A stretch of DNA of 64,000 nucleotides from Rubrivivax rivuli (GCF_004016505.1 NZ_SACR01000001.1:992001-1056000), one strand, 5' to 3'; counted from the first letter of the stretch, positions 32,354-41,463 are shown. Notes: generated by a model from the sequence alone, not told the origin. Program-made: numbers and translations.

Positions 32354-33736
32354 TCAGCGCGCGCCGCGCCCCGTCAGCACCACGCTCACGGTCTCGATCA
32401 GCACCACGAGGTCGAGGAACAAGGTGTGGTTCTTCACGTAGTAGAGGTCGTACTGCAGTTTCTCTTGCGAGTCTTCCACCGTGGCGCCATAGGCATAGCG
32501 CACCTGGGCCCAGCCCGTGACGCCGGGCTTCACGCTGTGGCGCAGCGCGTAGAAGGGAATGTCCTGCGTCAGCTTCTCAACGAAGAAAGGCCGCTCGGGG
32601 CGCGGCCCGACCATGCTCATGTCGCCGCGCAACACGTTGAAAAGCTGCGGCAGCTCGTCGATCCGCAGACGGCGGATGACGTGGCCCACCCTCGTGACGC
32701 GGTCGTCGTTGGCGCTCGCCCAGCGGGGCTTGCCGTCCTTCTCCGCATCGGTACGCATGCTGCGGAACTTGGCGATGCTGAAGGTGCGTCCGTTCTGACC
32801 CACCCGTTCCTGGCGGTAAAGGGCCGGGCCCTTGCTTTCGCACTTGATGATCACCGCCGTCACCAGCATCACCGGTGCCGAAAGCACGATCAGCAGCAGG
32901 GCACTGAAGATGTCGAACACACGCTTGACCGCCGTTCGCCACGCGCCCTGGTTGAAGCCATCGCCGAAGATCAGCCAGCTTGCGTTGAGGTAGTCCAGCC
33001 GGATCTGCCCCAGCGTCTTCTCGAAGTGCGTCGCGAGGTCGTAGACCTTGATGCCCGAGACCTTGCAGTCCAGCAATTGGCGCAGCGGCATGCTGCCGGC
33101 GCGTCGCTCGGTCAGCGCCACCACGATCTCGTCGACGCCCAGTTCGTAGGCCAACTCGGGCAGGGTGCTGCGCAGGTCGATCAGGTCGCGCTGGGGCACG
33201 GCCGGTTCGCGCTCGTTCGGCCCGGGCACGAAGCCGACGATGTAGGCGTTGGGGTCGCGCTCGCGCAGCGCTTCGGCCACGGTGCAGGCGGCCGTTCCGG
33301 CGCCGAAGACCAGGATGCGGGTGCGGCCCAGGGCGTTGGCCGACGAGTGGGCCAGGTAGGCCCGGCGCAGCACCAGCGCAGCCACCCCGGCCATGGTGGA
33401 GTACTGCACCGCTGCGCGGTTGGCAAAGTCGGCGGGCAAGAGCCCGAAGATGACGTAGGTCAGGGGCAGCGCGGCGCCCAAAACCAGCATGGCGCGCACC
33501 ACCGAGCGCCCGAAAGACACCGAGTGGCTGGGCTCGTACAGACCCGAGGCGCTGCTGATCACGAACACCGTGAGCGCGAACGACATCACCTGGGTGGCTG
33601 CCATCGGAACAGCCTGGTCGACGCTGCCCACCTGAAGGCCGACGGCGACGACCGCCACCAGCAAGACCAGCACCAGGTCGAACAACATGCCCTGGACGGC
33701 CGAGCGGTGAACGTAGTGATTGAAGATTCGAATCAT
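32354..33736 (-). CDS. Exosortase-associated undecaprenyl-phosphate sugar transferase (TIGR03013-like)
   Basis: A 460-residue polyprenyl glycosylphosphotransferase that starts exopolysaccharide repeat units by placing a sugar-1-phosphate on undecaprenyl phosphate at the inner membrane. The N-terminal half has several membrane segments and a nucleotide-binding-like fold (RILVFGAGTAACTVAEALR). The C-terminal bacterial sugar transferase domain has KRVFDI, the YRQERVG and FRSMRTDAE segments, DELPQLFNVLRGDMSMVGPRP and PGVTGWAQV. The start MIRIFNHYVHRS matches the family; a GTG 18 codons upstream was rejected. First gene of the leftward operon. Confidence 0.93.
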   Translation of the reverse strand: MIRIFNHYVHRSAVQGMLFDLVLVLLVAVVAVGLQVGSVDQAVPMAATQVMSFALTVFVISSASGLYEPSHSVSFGRSVVRAMLVLGAALPLTYVIFGLLPADFANRAAVQYSTMAGVAALVLRRAYLAHSSANALGRTRILVFGAGTAACTVAEALRERDPNAYIVGFVPGPNEREPAVPQRDLIDLRSTLPELAYELGVDEIVVALTERRAGSMPLRQLLDCKVSGIKVYDLATHFEKTLGQIRLDYLNASWLIFGDGFNQGAWRTAVKRVFDIFSALLLIVLSAPVMLVTAVIIKCESKGPALYRQERVGQNGRTFSIAKFRSMRTDAEKDGKPRWASANDDRVTRVGHVIRRLRIDELPQLFNVLRGDMSMVGPRPERPFFVEKLTQDIPFYALRHSVKPGVTGWAQVRYAYGATVEDSQEKLQYDLYYVKNHTLFLDLVVLIETVSVVLTGRGAR

Positions 33737-34141
33737 TCTGCTGACCGGACGCCTTCGGTGCTGAGGGATGCCGCCCAGGGGCCGCGACACATGTCAGCCG
33801 CCCGAGCGGCCTGAATCTGTACTTGAATGTAAGAGGGGTGCCCAGGGGCGAGACATCCCCGCAGTGGGTGCCTGGCAGGCCCGCTCTTTGCCAGAAGCTC
33901 TGCTCAGCACCGGGCGCGAGGATAGTCAGGATGGGCGGCACCGCGACGGCCGCCCACCAGCAGGAAGCCGAAGGCGCCGATTTGTGCACGAAGGTGGCAT
34001 GCCCTCGACAATTCGCGGCGCTCCGGGCCTCCAGGTCGGGGCTCAGCAGACCGTCAGGATTTTTTACACGGGCGGTCGGGTGCGGGGCCTGTGCTTGGGT
34101 TGATTGATGCTAAGTGGCTGATAAAAAACAGATTTTTCTGC
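33737..34141. other. Divergent control region, no gene seen
   Basis: About 400 bases separate the leftward sugar-transferase/prsK operon from the rightward PEP-CTERM gene. Short open frames here have no family features. No convincing sigma-70 or sigma-54 promoter for the leftward operon was found by eye. The right end is A/T-rich (around 34105-34140), and this stretch would be the natural location of PrsR enhancer sites for the sigma-54 promoter that follows, but no clear repeated operator could be identified. Confidence 0.5.
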
Positions 34142-34158
34142 CTGGCCCATGCCTTGCA
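34142..34158 (+). promoter_or_regulatory. Sigma-54 (-24/-12) promoter of the PEP-CTERM gene
   Basis: CTGGCCCATGCCTTGCA contains the -24 GG and -12 GC separated by exactly ten bases, in good agreement with the consensus TGGCAC-N5-TTGCA; only the fifth base of the -24 element differs. It would start RNA near 34169, about 75 bases before the ATG. A dedicated sigma-54 activator, prsR, is encoded about 4 kb away. Confidence 0.75.
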
Positions 34159-34243
34159 AATGAGCTGGTACCCGGCGGCCATTGCAGGTAAGCTGCGAAA
34201 AATGCCGAAGCACCACGGATCTACGAACTTGGAAGGACACGCA

Positions 34244-34903
34244 ATGAAATCAGTCTTCGCTATCGGCGCCGTCGCAGCGGCCGTGCTCTTGGGTGCCGCT
34301 TCCTCGGCGCTCGCATCCCCCTCGCTGTCGTTCTCGATCGACGGTGGCGCCAACTGGACCACGGTGCCTGACGGCGGGGCGGGCGACGCCAACGCCTTGC
34401 CTCACGCCGTGACCTTTGTCGGCAGCCTCGGTAACTTTGTCCTGAACGTGACCACCGGTACCGGCAACCTGTTTTCCCCGATCAACCTGATGGACCTGAA
34501 CTCCATCAACGCAAGCACTACGGCTGGTGGCTCGCTGATCATTCGTTTCAGCGACACGGGCTTCTCTGACCTCGGAAACATTTGGGGCCAGTGGGGCGGT
34601 ACGGTATCGGGTTCTGCATCGGTGACCGCCTCTGCGTACGTCGGTACTTCAAACACGCTGTTCGAGCAGAGCGTGCTTCTTGGCACGCTGGGTCCGGTGA
34701 CCAGCGGCAGTTTTTCAAACAACTTTAGCCAACTCGCTCCGCTGAGCGGCACCTATTCGCTGACGCAGGTGATCACCATCACCGCGACCGGTCCTTCCAA
34801 CTACTCGGGCGATTTCGAGTTGGTTATCCCTGAGCCGGGCACCCTGGCTCTGGCCGGCATCGCTCTGCTGGGCCTCGGCGCTCTGCGTCGCCGCTCTACC
34901 TGA
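34244..34903 (+). CDS. PEP-CTERM sorting-domain protein
   Basis: A 219-residue exported protein and probable exosortase A substrate. It has a Sec signal peptide (KSVFAIGAVAAAVLLG, cleavage near ASSALA-SP). The middle is rich in Ser, Thr, Gly and Asn with no cysteine, as expected for an extracellular beta-rich matrix protein. The C-terminus is a textbook PEP-CTERM signal: Pro-Glu-Pro at 196-198, a hydrophobic helix (LALAGIALLGLGAL) and a final RRR cluster. The ATG at 34244 follows a GGAAGGA; an upstream in-frame start would bury the signal peptide and was rejected. A sigma-54 promoter lies about 90 bases before it and a strong terminator just after. The function of the middle region is not recognised. 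Confidence 0.92.
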   Translation: MKSVFAIGAVAAAVLLGAASSALASPSLSFSIDGGANWTTVPDGGAGDANALPHAVTFVGSLGNFVLNVTTGTGNLFSPINLMDLNSINASTTAGGSLIIRFSDTGFSDLGNIWGQWGGTVSGSASVTASAYVGTSNTLFEQSVLLGTLGPVTSGSFSNNFSQLAPLSGTYSLTQVITITATGPSNYSGDFELVIPEPGTLALAGIALLGLGALRRRST

Positions 34904-34924
34904 GTCTCGACAGTTCCGTGGATG

Positions 34925-34955
34925 GGCCCCGCCGAGGCGGGGCCTTTTTCTTTTT
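34925..34955 (+). terminator. Intrinsic terminator after the PEP-CTERM gene
   Basis: GGCCCCGC/GCGGGGCC (34925-34932 with 34937-34944) with a four-base loop is followed by TTTTTCTTTTT. It makes the PEP-CTERM gene a single-gene transcript, separate from the prsT-like gene downstream. Confidence 0.88.
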
Positions 34956-35143
34956 CACGGCGTCTTTCGCAAGCTGCCTCGAAGACGGCCACGCCCCGGG
35001 GGCTGCGGGCCCGTGCATTCCTCCTCGCGGCGGATCATTCGCCCAGGTTGCAGTGGCTGCCAGGGTGGTGATGGGTGCGCTTGCATGCCAACATCGCACC
35101 TGAACCCTCGCGCGGCCCGCTGGCCCTGCGCGAGCAATCGCCC

Positions 35144-37927
35144 ATGACCGAGACCTCCCGCTCCATGCACTTGATCCGTTGCGCTCTTGCCCTCTCCGTC
35201 GTGATCACGCTGACGGGTTGCGGTGACAAGTCAGCGGAACAACTGATCGCCGCGGGCAAGGCGCATGCGGCCAAGGGCGATCACCGCTCGGCCGTCATCG
35301 AATTCAAGTCGGCGCTGCAGGCAGATGCGCGTTCGGCGTCTGCTCGAATCCTGCTCGGCCAGTCGCTGTTGGCGAGCGGCAATGCAGCCGGCGCTGCGGT
35401 GGAGCTGTCCAAGGCCCTGGACCAGCAGGCGCCCGCAGCCGACGTGCTGCCGAGCCTGGCGCGCGCGCTGGTGCTTTCGGGCCAGTACAAGCGCCTGGTC
35501 GATGCCTATGGCGATCTCAAGCTCGACAACCCGGTGGCACAAGCCAACCTCAAGGTGCAGGTGGCGACCGCCTGGGGGGCACTGGGAGACCGCGAGAAGA
35601 CAGAGGCGGCCGCCGCCGCCGCCGCCGCCGCGGCCCCCGATGACCCCCAGGTGCTGCTGTTGAAGGCGCGCCTGGTCGCCGGGCGCAGGGACTTCGACGG
35701 CGCCCTGAAGCTGCTGGATCAGATCGCGGAACGCGGCGCCAAGCTGCCGGAACTGTGGGTCCTGAAGGGGGAGATCCTCGAGTTCCAGCAGCGCGACAGC
35801 AAGGCTGCCGAGGCTGCACACCGCAAGGCGCTCGAACTGGACCCCTCCAGCGTGCTGGCCTATGCCGCCCTGATCTCGTCGCGCGTGCGCCAGCGGGATG
35901 TCGCTGGCGCCAAGGAACTGGCAACGCAGTTGCGCAAGGTGGCGCCTGTGCACCCGCACACCCTGCTGGTCGAGGCCCAGGTGGCCTACATGGAAAACCG
36001 GCTGGATCGTTCGCGCGAGCTCACGCAGAAGCTCTTGACCGTGGCCCCTAACAACCCGAGTGTCCTCATCCTGGCGGGAGCCTCGGAGTACGGTCTCGGG
36101 CAGGTCACGCAGGCGGCGGCGCACTTCGGCAAGGCCATGCAGCTTTACCCCAATCTGCACGCCCTGCGGGCCAACCTGGCCGAGGCCGAGATCCGCCTTG
36201 GCCAGTACAGCGGCGCGCTGGAGACGCTGCGCCCGCTGCTTGCCATGAACCCCCCGCGCCCTGAAGCCCTGTCGCTGGCGGGCGATGCGTCATTGCGCCT
36301 GGGCAACCCGGCCGAAGCCCAGCGCTACTTCCTTGAAGCCGCAAGGCAGGACCCCTCGAACGTCCGGCGCCAGACCACGGCGGCCGTCGTCAGGCTGTCT
36401 TCCGGCGACGCCGAGGCGGCGCTGGCGGAGCTTCAGGCGCTGTCTGCCCGATCGTCGGAAACCTACGCCGACGAGGCCCTGCTGGCCGCGCAGATGCGCC
36501 GGATGGACCACGCCGCTGCCCTGAACACGCTGAATGGCCTGCTCAAGAAGCGTCCCAATCATGCGCCCTACGTCGAGATGCGGGGCCGGGTGCATCTCGC
36601 GCGTGCAGACTTCGCGGGCGCCCGGGCGGCGTTTGAAGAAGCGCTGAAGCTCGACCCGGCCCTGGTCGCGGCCGTCGTGAACCTGGCCGTCCTGGACGCC
36701 CGCGAAAACAAGCTTGAACAGGGGGTGCAGCGGCTGCAGACCAGCATCGAGTCCCAGCCCAAGAGCGGCCAGCTGCATGTGGCGCTGGCCGACCTGCTCG
36801 AGCGTCAGGGGCGCCCCGTGGACGAGGTGCGCCGGGCGCTGGCGCAAGCGATCACCGTGGCGCCTTCAGAGCCCATGGCCCGTCTGCAGTTGATCGAGTA
36901 CCTGCTGGGCAAGCGCTTGTTCAAGGAAGCGCTCGCGGCGTCTCAGGAAGCCGTGGCCGCGCTGCCGAACGACAGCGAACTGCTGCTGACCGTCGGCAAT
37001 GCACAGCTGCGTGCGGGCGATGTCGAGCAAGCCATCACCACCACGCGGCGCTACGCCGCCGCGGTTCCGAACTCGCCACAACCCTACCTGCTGCTGGCGC
37101 AGATCTACAGCATCTCCGCCCGGCCTGGCCAGGCCGAGGCGGCCTTGAAGCAGGCACTGACGATCTCGCCAGCGCTCCCTGCAGCCCAGAATGCCCTGGT
37201 CGACCTCTACCTGAATTCGCGCAGGCAGGCCGCCGCTGTCGAGTACATCGCCAGCCTGAAGCGGGCTCGCCCGGGCGACCATGTGCCTTACATCATCGAG
37301 TCGGTGCTGTACACCAAGCTCAAGGACAACGAAGCCGTGGTGCGGGTGCTGCAGGAAGGCCTGGCCCGGGCTGAGAGCCCCGAGCTGGTGATTCGCCTGC
37401 TGGGGCACCTGTTTTCCACCGGCAAGCAGGACGAGGCCCGGCGGGTGGGTGAGAAGTGGCTCGCCAAGCGCCCCAAGGACACCGCCGTCGAGCTGATTCT
37501 CTCGATGGCAGACATCTCCTCTCAGGACCTGAAGGGGGCAGAGCGTCGGCTCAGGCGCATCGTCGCGGTCGAGCCGCAGAACGCCGCAGCACTCAACAAC
37601 CTGGCCTGGGTGACGGTGCAACTCGGGGGCAGCGGCGCCGTTGAGATCGCTCGCAGGGCGCACCTGCTGGCGCCGGAGCGTGCCGACTTCATGGACACCC
37701 TGGCTTCGGCGCTGGCCTACGAAAAGCAACTCGCGCCTGCGCTGGAAATGCAGCGCCGGGCCGTGGCCCGGGCCCCTGGAGACCACCTCTTCCGCTTCCA
37801 TCTGGCGCAACTCGCCTTCCAGGCCGGTGACAAGGCTCTTGCGAAGGAAGAACTCTCCCGCTTGCAGGCGCTGGGCCCCAAGTTCAAGGAACAAGCCGAG
37901 GTCAGCGCCCTCCTCGCGCGGCTGTGA
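35144..37927 (+). CDS. PrsT-like TPR lipoprotein (copy 2)
   Basis: A 927-residue TPR lipoprotein of the same layout as prsT copy 1: lipoprotein signal (ALALSVVITLTGCGD, lipidated Cys26), about 900 residues of TPR, and the ending FKEQAEVSALLARL. The two copies are clearly paralogous but diverged throughout. A run of about ten alanines near residue 160 is encoded by repeated GCC. ATG 35144 is preferred; GTG 35075 or ATG 35165 are possible, as no start has a strong ribosome-binding site. It lies on the + strand between the PEP-CTERM gene and the exopolysaccharide operon, so it may belong to the export machinery side of the locus. Confidence 0.88.
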   Translation: MTETSRSMHLIRCALALSVVITLTGCGDKSAEQLIAAGKAHAAKGDHRSAVIEFKSALQADARSASARILLGQSLLASGNAAGAAVELSKALDQQAPAADVLPSLARALVLSGQYKRLVDAYGDLKLDNPVAQANLKVQVATAWGALGDREKTEAAAAAAAAAAPDDPQVLLLKARLVAGRRDFDGALKLLDQIAERGAKLPELWVLKGEILEFQQRDSKAAEAAHRKALELDPSSVLAYAALISSRVRQRDVAGAKELATQLRKVAPVHPHTLLVEAQVAYMENRLDRSRELTQKLLTVAPNNPSVLILAGASEYGLGQVTQAAAHFGKAMQLYPNLHALRANLAEAEIRLGQYSGALETLRPLLAMNPPRPEALSLAGDASLRLGNPAEAQRYFLEAARQDPSNVRRQTTAAVVRLSSGDAEAALAELQALSARSSETYADEALLAAQMRRMDHAAALNTLNGLLKKRPNHAPYVEMRGRVHLARADFAGARAAFEEALKLDPALVAAVVNLAVLDARENKLEQGVQRLQTSIESQPKSGQLHVALADLLERQGRPVDEVRRALAQAITVAPSEPMARLQLIEYLLGKRLFKEALAASQEAVAALPNDSELLLTVGNAQLRAGDVEQAITTTRRYAAAVPNSPQPYLLLAQIYSISARPGQAEAALKQALTISPALPAAQNALVDLYLNSRRQAAAVEYIASLKRARPGDHVPYIIESVLYTKLKDNEAVVRVLQEGLARAESPELVIRLLGHLFSTGKQDEARRVGEKWLAKRPKDTAVELILSMADISSQDLKGAERRLRRIVAVEPQNAAALNNLAWVTVQLGGSGAVEIARRAHLLAPERADFMDTLASALAYEKQLAPALEMQRRAVARAPGDHLFRFHLAQLAFQAGDKALAKEELSRLQALGPKFKEQAEVSALLARL

Positions 37928-38136
37928 GGCGCCCAGCCGGCGGCGCGGATTCTGTGAAGTAGTGGCCCGCCGCCAGTTTGGCTGAAGGAAGAGCCGGTTC
38001 TCGGCGCAGAGCCCTATGCCATCATCGTGGGCGGCACGCGGGCATTGCGCGTGCTCAGGCACGGGCTCCATGGCCTGCGGCCCAGCATCCGTCGGCGGCA
38101 CCGCTGGCGGCGGTCTATCTTGTGACGGGGCATACG

Positions 38137-38769
38137 GTGAACTTGAATCGCCTTCAACTTTGGTGCGGCGCACGGCTCGGTTGCGCTGCGGTCGCATTCG
38201 CTTTGGTGGGCTGCGCGCAGATGCCGGCGGACATCACGCCGGCCCCTGCCGCCGCGGCAAGCAGCGACTACACCTATGTCATCGGCGCTGGCGACACCCT
38301 GAACATCGTCGTGTGGCGGAATCCCGACCTCTCGATGACCGTTCCGGTGCGCCCGGATGGCAAGGTCTCCGCGCCTCTGGTCGAAGAGTTGCCCGCCCAG
38401 GGCAAGACCCCCACCGAACTCGCGCGTGACATCGAAAAGCGCCTCTCGACCTATGTGCGCGACCCCGTCGTCACGGTGCTGGTGTCGGGCTTCGTCGGCC
38501 CCTACAGCGAGCAGATCCGTGTGGTGGGTGAGGCGGCGCGGCCGCAGTTCCTCCCCTTCAAGCAGAAGATGACCGTGCTCGACCTGATGATCGCGGTGGG
38601 TGGGCTCACCGACTTCGCCGACGGCAACCGCGCCATCATCCAGCGCACCTCCGAAGGCAACAAGCAGTACTCGGTGCGCCTGAAGGACCTTCTCAAGCGA
38701 GGCGATCTCTCGGCCAACGTGGAGATGCGCCCCGGCGACATCCTCATCATTCCGCAGGGCCTGTTCTGA
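38137..38769 (+). CDS. XrtA-system polysaccharide export lipoprotein (Wza/OPX type)
   Basis: A 210-residue outer-membrane polysaccharide export protein. A lipoprotein signal (CAAVAFALVGCAQ, lipidated Cys26) is followed by the poly-export domain (YVIGAGDTLNIVVWRNPDLS, RPDGKVSAPLVEELPAQGKT) and an SLBB-type domain ending VEMRPGDILIIPQG. Proteins of this family form the exit channel with the chain-length protein encoded next. The start is taken as GTG 38137, with GGGG 6 bases upstream; GTG 38122 and TTG 38143 are alternatives. No strong promoter is visible in the 209 bases before it. First gene of the long rightward operon. Confidence 0.9.
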   Translation: MNLNRLQLWCGARLGCAAVAFALVGCAQMPADITPAPAAAASSDYTYVIGAGDTLNIVVWRNPDLSMTVPVRPDGKVSAPLVEELPAQGKTPTELARDIEKRLSTYVRDPVVTVLVSGFVGPYSEQIRVVGEAARPQFLPFKQKMTVLDLMIAVGGLTDFADGNRAIIQRTSEGNKQYSVRLKDLLKRGDLSANVEMRPGDILIIPQGLF

Positions 38770-38802
38770 GGCGGCCTTCCTCGGGCAACCGCTCTGACGC
38801 AA

Positions 38803-40392
38803 ATGCAAGAACCCGTTAAGCAGCTGCTGGCCACCCTGCGTGGCATGTGGAAGTTCCGTTGGCCTTCGGTGGTGGTGGCCTGGGTCATTGCGGCCATCGG
38901 CGTGGTGGTGGTCTGGCGCATCCCCGACCAGTTCGAGGCGTCTGCGCGCGTCTACGTCGATACCGATTCCATCCTGAAGCCGCTGATGACCGGGCTGACG
39001 GTGCAGCCTGATGTCGAGCAGCAGATCGGCATGCTCAGCCGCACCCTCATCAGCCGCCCGAACATCGAGAAGCTCATCCGGATGGCCGACCTCGACCTGC
39101 GTGCTGCCAGCAAGGCCGACCAGGATGCGTTGATCGAGAAGCTCACCAAGGGCATCGAGATCCGCAGCGCGGGGGGCGTGAACCTGTACTCGATGGCCTA
39201 CCGCGACCAGGAGCCCGAGAAGGCCAAACGCGTCATCCAGTCCCTGGTGTCGATCTTTATCGAGTCGGGTTTGGGTGCCAGCCGCAAGGACACCGATTCG
39301 GCCAAGACCTTCCTGGCCGAGCAGATCAAGACCTTCGAAACCAAGCTGGAGGAAGCCGAAGCCCGCTTGAAGGAATTCCGCCTGCGCAACCTCGATTCGC
39401 AGGTGGCGGATGGCAAGGATGCCGCTTCTCGCCTGACGGAAATCGGCGCGCAGCTCGAGGCCGCCAAGTTGCAGCTGCGTGAAGCAGAAAACGCCAGAGA
39501 CGCGGCCAAGGCCCAGCTGCAGGCAGAGAAGGGGCAGGGCTCGGGCAGTTCGGTCACCCAGAGCCTGCTGCAGGAGTCGGCGCTGGCGGTATCAACGCCG
39601 GAGTTGGACGCGCGCCTGGACGCACAGAAACGAAACCTCGACGGCCTGCTGCAGCGGTACACCGAGCAGCACCCCGACGTTCAGAGTGCCCGGCGCCTGA
39701 TCAAGGAGTTGGAAGACCAGAAGAAGCGCGAGATGGCCGAGTTGCGCAAGTCGGCCATGGCGATGCAGGTGGGGTCCCCGTCGGCGGGCAACACCAGCAG
39801 CTTGGCCGCGCAGGAACTGGGGCGCATGCTGGCCTCTTCCGAGGTGCAGGTGGCGGCACTGCGCGCACGCGTGTCGGAGTACGCCGGGCGGTATGCCGCC
39901 GCACGCGAGTCGCTGAAGCTGGCGCCGCAGATCGAAGCCGAAGCCGCGCAGCTCAACCGCGACTACGCCATCACGAAGAAGAACTACGAAGACCTCGTCG
40001 CAAGGCGCCAGTCGGCCGTGATGTCCGGCGAGCTTGACGTGGCCTCCGGTGTGGCCGATTTCCGTCTCATCGATCCGCCGCGCGTGGCGCCGAAGCCGGT
40101 GTCTCCGAACCGCTTCCTCATCCTGCCGCTGGTGCTGGTGCTGGCGCTGGGTTCAGGCTTCGCGGTGGCCTTCGTGGCCAGCCAGCTGCGCCCGACCTTC
40201 TCCGACCCCGAGCAGCTCCGGACCGTGACGGGGCTGCCACTGCTGGGTGTGGTGTCGGCCCTGACCACCGACGCGGACCGGCGCTACCAACGGGCCAGCC
40301 TCATGCGTTTCGTCGCCGCCTCGGGCGGCCTGGTCGGGCTCTTCGCCGCAGGCTTGGTCGTCATGACCCTGACCAACCGATATGGAACCTAG
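38803..40392 (+). CDS. XrtA-system polysaccharide chain-length determinant (Wzz/PCP family)
   Basis: A 529-residue inner-membrane co-polymerase. A first membrane segment (VVVAWVIAAIGVVVVW) and a Wzz domain (FEASARVYVDTDSILKPLMTGL) are followed by a long periplasmic coiled coil (about residues 165-410, rich in Glu, Gln, Ala and Lys). The proline-rich PPRVAPKPVSPNR precedes the second membrane segment, and a further hydrophobic segment lies near the C-terminus. It should set chain length together with the kinase encoded 12 bases downstream. Confidence 0.93.
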   Translation: MQEPVKQLLATLRGMWKFRWPSVVVAWVIAAIGVVVVWRIPDQFEASARVYVDTDSILKPLMTGLTVQPDVEQQIGMLSRTLISRPNIEKLIRMADLDLRAASKADQDALIEKLTKGIEIRSAGGVNLYSMAYRDQEPEKAKRVIQSLVSIFIESGLGASRKDTDSAKTFLAEQIKTFETKLEEAEARLKEFRLRNLDSQVADGKDAASRLTEIGAQLEAAKLQLREAENARDAAKAQLQAEKGQGSGSSVTQSLLQESALAVSTPELDARLDAQKRNLDGLLQRYTEQHPDVQSARRLIKELEDQKKREMAELRKSAMAMQVGSPSAGNTSSLAAQELGRMLASSEVQVAALRARVSEYAGRYAAARESLKLAPQIEAEAAQLNRDYAITKKNYEDLVARRQSAVMSGELDVASGVADFRLIDPPRVAPKPVSPNRFLILPLVLVLALGSGFAVAFVASQLRPTFSDPEQLRTVTGLPLLGVVSALTTDADRRYQRASLMRFVAASGGLVGLFAAGLVVMTLTNRYGT

Positions 40393-40404
40393 TTTCAGCA
40401 CGCC

Positions 40405-41448
40405 ATGAGCAGCATCATCGAGCAAGCTGCGCAGCGGCTGGAGCAACTCCGCCAAGCCGGGGTTGTCATCCCTGAGCCTGCGCCCCGTATCGCCTTGGAA
40501 GCCGATGCGCCGGTCGATGCCGGGGCAGGCCTGCCGCACAGCGATCCCGTGCCCGCCAGCCACCCGGGCCCCGCATTCGTCGAACCCTTCGAGAGCAAGG
40601 CCCCGCCGCAGCCGCAGTCTCGCCAGGTTGAAATCGACCTCGTGATGCTTGGCCGCGCAGGCATCGTCACGCCGACCTCGCCGCGTTCGCACACGGCCGA
40701 CCAGTACCGCGTGATCAAGCGGCCCCTGATCGCCAACGCCATGGGCAAGGGCGCAGCAACCGTCGCGCACGGCAACCTCATCATGGTCACCAGCGCGCTG
40801 CCGGGTGAGGGCAAGAGCTTCACGTCCGTGAACCTGGCGATGAGCATCGCTGCGGAACTGGACCACACCGTGATGCTGGTGGATGCTGACGTGGCCCGGC
40901 CTTCGATCCTGCGCATGCTGGGCCTGCAGCCCGGCCCAGGCCTGCTCGACCTGCTGGAAGGCAAGGCCGACATGGCCAGCGTGCTCTTGCGCACGAACGT
41001 CGACAAGCTGACCATCCTGCCGAGCGGTTCGCCGCACCCCCGGGCGACCGAGCTGCTGGCCAGCGACGCGATGCGCAACCTGCTGGCCGACATGGCCACG
41101 CGTTACCCCGATCGCATCATCCTGTTCGATTCGCCGCCCCTGCTGCTGACGACCGAGTCGCGTGTGCTGGCTTCCCACATGGGGCAGGTGGTGGTGGTCG
41201 TGCATGCCGGCAGGACCTTGCAAGGGACCGTCAAGCAGGCGCTGGCCGCCATCGAGGCTTGTCCGCTGAAGCTGATGATCCTGAACAAGGCCCACAGCGG
41301 CGCCTCTGGCGACTACGGCAGTGGCTACGGGTACGGCTACGGCTATGGTTATGGCTACGGTTATGGCTACGGCTATGGCGCCGCCCAGGCGGGCACTGCA
41401 GCCCCTGAATCGGACGGCGGTGCGGTCGGTGCCGAACCGCCGCGCTGA
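40405..41448 (+). CDS. XrtA-associated tyrosine autokinase (CpsD/CapB type)
   Basis: A 347-residue BY-kinase with a poorly conserved first 100 residues. Walker A is SALPGEGKSFT (about residues 130-140), Walker A' is VMLVDADVARPS and Walker B is RIILFDSPPLL. BY-kinases phosphorylate their own C-terminal tyrosine cluster and gate polymerisation with the chain-length protein. Here the cluster is extreme: DYGSG followed by nine Gly-Tyr repeats at residues 307-324. The final 23 residues are Ala/Gly/Glu-rich. It sits between the chain-length gene and the beta-barrel gene. Confidence 0.94.
   Translation: MSSIIEQAAQRLEQLRQAGVVIPEPAPRIALEADAPVDAGAGLPHSDPVPASHPGPAFVEPFESKAPPQPQSRQVEIDLVMLGRAGIVTPTSPRSHTADQYRVIKRPLIANAMGKGAATVAHGNLIMVTSALPGEGKSFTSVNLAMSIAAELDHTVMLVDADVARPSILRMLGLQPGPGLLDLLEGKADMASVLLRTNVDKLTILPSGSPHPRATELLASDAMRNLLADMATRYPDRIILFDSPPLLLTTESRVLASHMGQVVVVVHAGRTLQGTVKQALAAIEACPLKLMILNKAHSGASGDYGSGYGYGYGYGYGYGYGYGYGAAQAGTAAPESDGGAVGAEPPR
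41323..41376 (+). repeat. (Gly-Tyr)9 coding repeat in the tyrosine kinase tail
   Basis: Nine tandem hexanucleotides of the form GGN-TAY encode nine Gly-Tyr pairs. Third positions vary among the copies (GGC, GGG, GGT; TAC, TAT), so the repeat is held at the protein level and is not a perfect DNA microsatellite, though it could still vary in copy number by slippage. Confidence 0.9.
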
Positions 41449-41463
41449 ATTGGGCCGTCGACG

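Noticed and set aside
33823-34107. A 94-codon frame on the + strand in the divergent control region
   Set aside because: It has no ribosome-binding site and no family features. The composition looks like non-coding GC-rich sequence, and the frame ends at the sigma-54 control region.
38032-38049. Sigma-54-like GGCACG and TTGC before the export lipoprotein gene
   Set aside because: The GG and GC are twelve bases apart, where sigma-54 promoters require ten.
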